From positions 7,663 to 71,662 of the forward strand of contig CDMY01000153.1 of assembly GCA_001179505.1 (NCBI GenBank): DNA of 64,000 bases, read 5' to 3'. Positions 60,580-64,000 of this stretch are shown here, in pieces (positions within the stretch are counted from its first letter, which is position 1; every line of letters starts with the position of its first letter). The notes beneath the pieces were generated by a model that worked only from the letters and a program-made list of their open reading frames with translations, was not told where the DNA came from and did no database searches. The DNA is from Vitrella brassicaformis. Its lineage: Eukaryota; Sar; Vitrellaceae. The position numbers and the translations under genes are program-made.

Positions 60580-62891
60580 GTGGTGTGCGGGTGAGTATGA
60601 TTGGTCGGTATGGCGCTGGTCCTGTGTGTGTGTGTGTGCAGAGTGAGTTGGAGATCGCCAAGGAGTTCGAGGGCACCAAGAAGGTAGGTACGGATCAGAT
60701 CAGATCAGATGCTTGAAGATAATAGTGTCTTGCGACAGACAGACAGACAGGCATCATGTCCCTATCTTGCTGTTCTGACTCGATGGTGTCCGGGATGTGT
60801 CTTGTGTGTTGTGTGTGCAGTTCCAGACGTTGCTGCGCGAGTTGAAGGACAAGGTGGAGGACCGGCTCAAGGCGGTACGCTGGCCGCACACACCGATAAT
60901 ATATACAGTATAGGCTCATTGATCAGGGACGTCACGTCAGTCATGTCACTTACTTGTCTGTCTGTCTGCTCGTGTCTCGTGCGTGTCTCGTGTGTGTGTC
61001 AGAATGCGGGTGCGTTTGAGCGTGCCAAGGAGTGGGAGAAGAACCACAGACTCGTCAAGAAATTTGCCGGTAGGTGTGCGCTGCACTGCACCTGGGTCAC
61101 TCACTACATACGCACACTGACCACATCGAGGCCATGCACATGTGTGTGTGTGTGTGCAGCGTTGAAGGGTGTTGCTTACGAGGATCTGCCTGCGGGAGTG
61201 GTGGCCAAGCAGGTTATGGTGGACCTGTCGGCCGAGGTCGCCAACGCACTGGGCAACGCCGCCACCGTCGCCCGCAAGATCGGCAATACCTACAATGTCG
61301 AGATACTCAAACCACTAGACAGAAACAAACCCAGGGTACCTAGGTCGATGGGCAGACAAAGGGCGCAAGACAGACATTTACACGTACCTTCCCTACCTTA
61401 CCTGTGTGTGTGTGTGCTGTGCAGGCTGTGCAGATCTCTGGCTTTGAGGAAGACGTCACCAAGTGCACCGCATACCTCAAAGTAAGTCATATAAGGACAC
61501 ATATAAGTATCAAGGAAGGAAAGTGCCCACTGGACTGACTGACTCAGCAGAAGAGACCCACCCATCCCATCTATCTGCTTACTTGCTGTGTGTGCCTGTG
61601 CTGTGTGTGGGCTGCCTGCCTGACACCGCCAGTCGCTGGACTTTTCTGGCAAGCAGTCGCTGACTGTGGACGCCAAGGGTGCGGCTGCCATCATCGGCCG
61701 CCAGGGGGCCAACGCCAGGAAACTCGAGGAGGAATACGGCGTCTTTGTCCACGCAGAAAAGTATGTATGTGTGTGTATGGAATGTATGTATGTACCCACC
61801 CACACAAACCCCACGACATGACAGACATACCTACCGCCATACACTCACCCACCTGACCTGCCCTGCACACATCGGTCGGATGGGATGCCACTCTATCCAC
61901 TGGGTGGGGTGTGTGTGTGGTCTGTTCTTCCCAGGAGTGAGGTGGGGTTCTACGGCGCCAAGGACAACGTCCAGAAGGCATGCAAATACATCCAAGAGCT
62001 CCTCGCAGACGTACGGCAGTCTGGCACACTCACATTAATTAAGAGCAGACAGAGCACCTACACAGACAGACAGACAGACAGACACCCACGGATTGAACGG
62101 ATTCGTGTCTTGGTGTGGGTGTGTGTTGGTGTTGGTGTGGTGTGTGTCCACCTTCCTCTATGACTGATGTTCAGGCTCAGTCGTTTGATGAGATCAGTGT
62201 GTCAGTGGGCATGGGCAAGGCCCTGGTGGGTCTCAACGGGTCAGTGGTGCGGTCGATCGAGCAGGCCACGGGCAGCCAGATCAAGGTCATCCAGCCCCGT
62301 GAGGGCGGCGGCCCCCCGACTGGGGGCGGCCGGGGCGGGGCCCGCGGACCACAGCAGGACCACGACAACGAGGGCGAGGGTCACGGGATGCTCCCAGCGA
62401 CTGGAGTGGAGAAGTGCCGTGTGACGATCCGCGGCAAGGCCGACCAGATCAGCGCCGCCAAGAAGAAGATCAGCGAGTTCATCAAGGGGGTCGTCACGGT
62501 GGAGATCCCCTCGGAGCGTCAGGTCCTCAACAAACTCTACTCGGGCGTGGGCGGCGGCACCCAGGGCGGCCAGAGGAGACAGCCCGGCGGACCCAGGGGA
62601 TTCGAGTGAGGAACCCAACTCATAAATGAGATGAATCAATTAGCTATGGACCACCTCTGCACTGTACTGTGGGTGTGGATCTTTTCTTTGCGTTGTCTTG
62701 TGTTGTGTTGTGTGTCTGACTGATATTAGTGTGGACAACGATGAGGGCAGCAACTTCGTGGCGGGTGTGGCGGAGCAGTTTGCGCAGCTGCGGGAAAGCT
62801 CGGGGCTGACCATACTCAGGAAGGACAACACCATTCAACTCATCGGTACACACACACACACACACCCCGATACTTTACCACAGACCTCACC

Positions 62892-62927
<36 letters not shown>

Positions 62928-64000
62928 CATCGTGTGCAGGTGCCAAGGAGTTGGTGGACAAGGTGAAGGCTCAGATCACCGAGCTCATCAAGAAGGTGAC
63001 TTACTTACTGCACACATACAGGGTGTGGTGTTACTTACGGGGTTGGCGGGGCGGCTGGACTGGACACCTCCCCTCCCATGTGTGTGAGCTGTTCAGGCCA
63101 TGTACACGTCCACCCGAGTGTCCATCCAACGCGAGCAAATGAAAATCTGGGTGGGTAGCTACCGTAACGTAGCCACACACATTCGACTGCACTGCACCCA
63201 TCCACACACCCCACCCCACCAGCCCACTGGCGTGCCTCACTCGTCCTTTGTGTATGTGTGTATGTGTGTCCAGAGTGCTGAGAGCAAGCACAAGCAGGCG
63301 GTAGAGCAGGAGAGCGGCGCCATCCTCACCATCGCACGCCCACGACCCGACGGATCATCATTCATCACTGTCACTGGAGGTACATACACACACAACCACA
63401 CACACATGACCGAAAGCTCTCCACGTCAGTCATTGTGTGTGTCCACCGCCTGTCCCATCCACCCCTGGCTGGTACCGTACCAGACAACGAGCAGAAGGCG
63501 GCAGCGCAGAGTCTGATCAACGAGATACTCGACCGCGAGGGACACGTGGAGTCCATGGAACTCGCCGAAAACGCCGTACGGCCCAATAGACACACGCATG
63601 CACATGACATGCATCCCATCCACCTATGGATGGATCCCTGTCGGTCGGCCTGTGCGTCTGTCGGTCCCATGGGATGGCATATACATATGGCTGCACTGGC
63701 TGCATTGCAGATCAATGCGTTGATCCGCAACCGCGGCACCAGGATCCAGGAAATCGAGACGAGTGTGTCGCCGCCCGTGAGCGTCTCACTGGACAAGAAG
63801 ACCAAGACGGCCAAAATCATGGGCGCCAAGGACGCCGTCGCACAAGTCAAAGAGACACTACAGAAATTCCAGGTCCGTTGACCAGCCGTCTGTCGTGGGA
63901 TGGACATGACGAGTGGGGGCTGGAGTTCCTTGCTGCTGTGTCCCTGTCTGTCTGTTTGCCTGTTTGCCTGTTTGGTGTGTTTATGCAGGATGAGTTGGAG
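59384..64000 (+). CDS. Multi-KH-domain (vigilin/Scp160-like) RNA-binding protein, 3' end beyond window
   Basis: Start ATG at 59384 (MARKKKNVASSSSADAGGG). The first 160 residues are disordered, Ala/Gly/Pro-rich then acidic (EEADDEAEDDGVDEDEA), followed by a Lys-rich helix (TQKKNIKKRRAKAQRK). A coiled region (KNGVVSGMAAYDPLDDEKKD, LLRELKDKVEDRLKA) leads into tandem KH domains split by introns. Repeats with visible GxxG loops are IIGRQGANARKLEEEYG and LVGLNGSVVRSIEQATG. Others have altered loops (ANALGNAATVARKIGNTYN, NALIRNRGTRIQEIE), as is common in vigilin, where several KHs do not bind RNA. A Gly/Arg-rich insert (GGGRGGARGPQQ) sits inside one KH near 62310-62370. Vigilin/Scp160 proteins associate with polysomes and the ER. 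The window ends in an exon reading DELE at 64000. Confidence 0.85.

Noticed and set aside
1-64000. Transposable elements or integrated virus
   Set aside because: No reverse transcriptase, transposase, integrase, capsid or long terminal repeat sequence was recognised on either strand. The T7-like polymerase is the normal mitochondrial enzyme with introns and a presequence, not a viral gene.

Overview
This is nuclear DNA from an intron-dense, gene-dense unicellular eukaryote. Spliceosomal GT-AG introns interrupt almost every gene and intergenic spacers are mostly 0.1-0.5 kb. Three things point to a photosynthetic alveolate: an alveolin (inner membrane complex) gene with EKIVEVPQ-type repeats, two proteins whose N-termini look like bipartite plastid leaders (signal peptide followed by an A-F motif), and a type I PKS module ending in thioester reductase and sulfotransferase domains. 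My best guess is a chromerid such as Vitrella brassicaformis. That is an inference from gene content and style, not a database match. Sequence resembling many of the family members named here was recognised by eye.

Layout. 1-3596 (+): C-terminal part of a polyketide synthase (KS-ACP-thioester reductase-sulfotransferase). 5017-18548 (+): a many-exon 1,3-beta-glucan (callose) synthase. 19828-22410 (-): a cysteine-rich protein with three UIM-like motifs. 23193-26011 (+): homogentisate 1,2-dioxygenase. 26136-30405 (-): phage-type mitochondrial RNA polymerase. 30726-31457 (+): PABPN1-like nuclear poly(A)-binding protein. 31684-33499 (+): CCCH zinc-finger protein. 33841-37683 (+): DDX23/Prp28 spliceosomal helicase. 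38101-40625 (+): NOP14. 40884-41539 (-): small plastid-directed membrane protein. 41741-47302 (-): MRE11. 47788-50471 (-): alveolin. 50666-54446 (-): plastid-directed TPR/PDZ-like protein. 54703-56677 (+): organellar ribosomal protein uS9 with a long N-terminal extension. 57221-59158 (-): unrecognised helical-repeat-like protein. 59384-64000 (+, runs off the end): multi-KH (vigilin-like) RNA-binding protein. Two 300-N assembly gaps (12007-12306, 46277-46576) both fall inside introns.

The window holds two compositional regimes. Introns at about 1-22.4 kb and 40.6-64 kb are full of TGTC, CAGA, TG and CCTG microsatellites. Introns of the genes between about 23 and 40 kb are short and nearly repeat-free, and include exons as small as 8-12 nt. 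The genes do not form one pathway. Loose themes are RNA metabolism (PABPN1, CCCH, DDX23, NOP14, KH), organelle gene expression (mitochondrial RNA polymerase, uS9m) and cell cortex/wall (alveolin, callose synthase). The most unusual signals are the micro-exons (one splits the DEAD box of Prp28), the sense-oriented complementary intron microsatellites, and the PKS terminal module.
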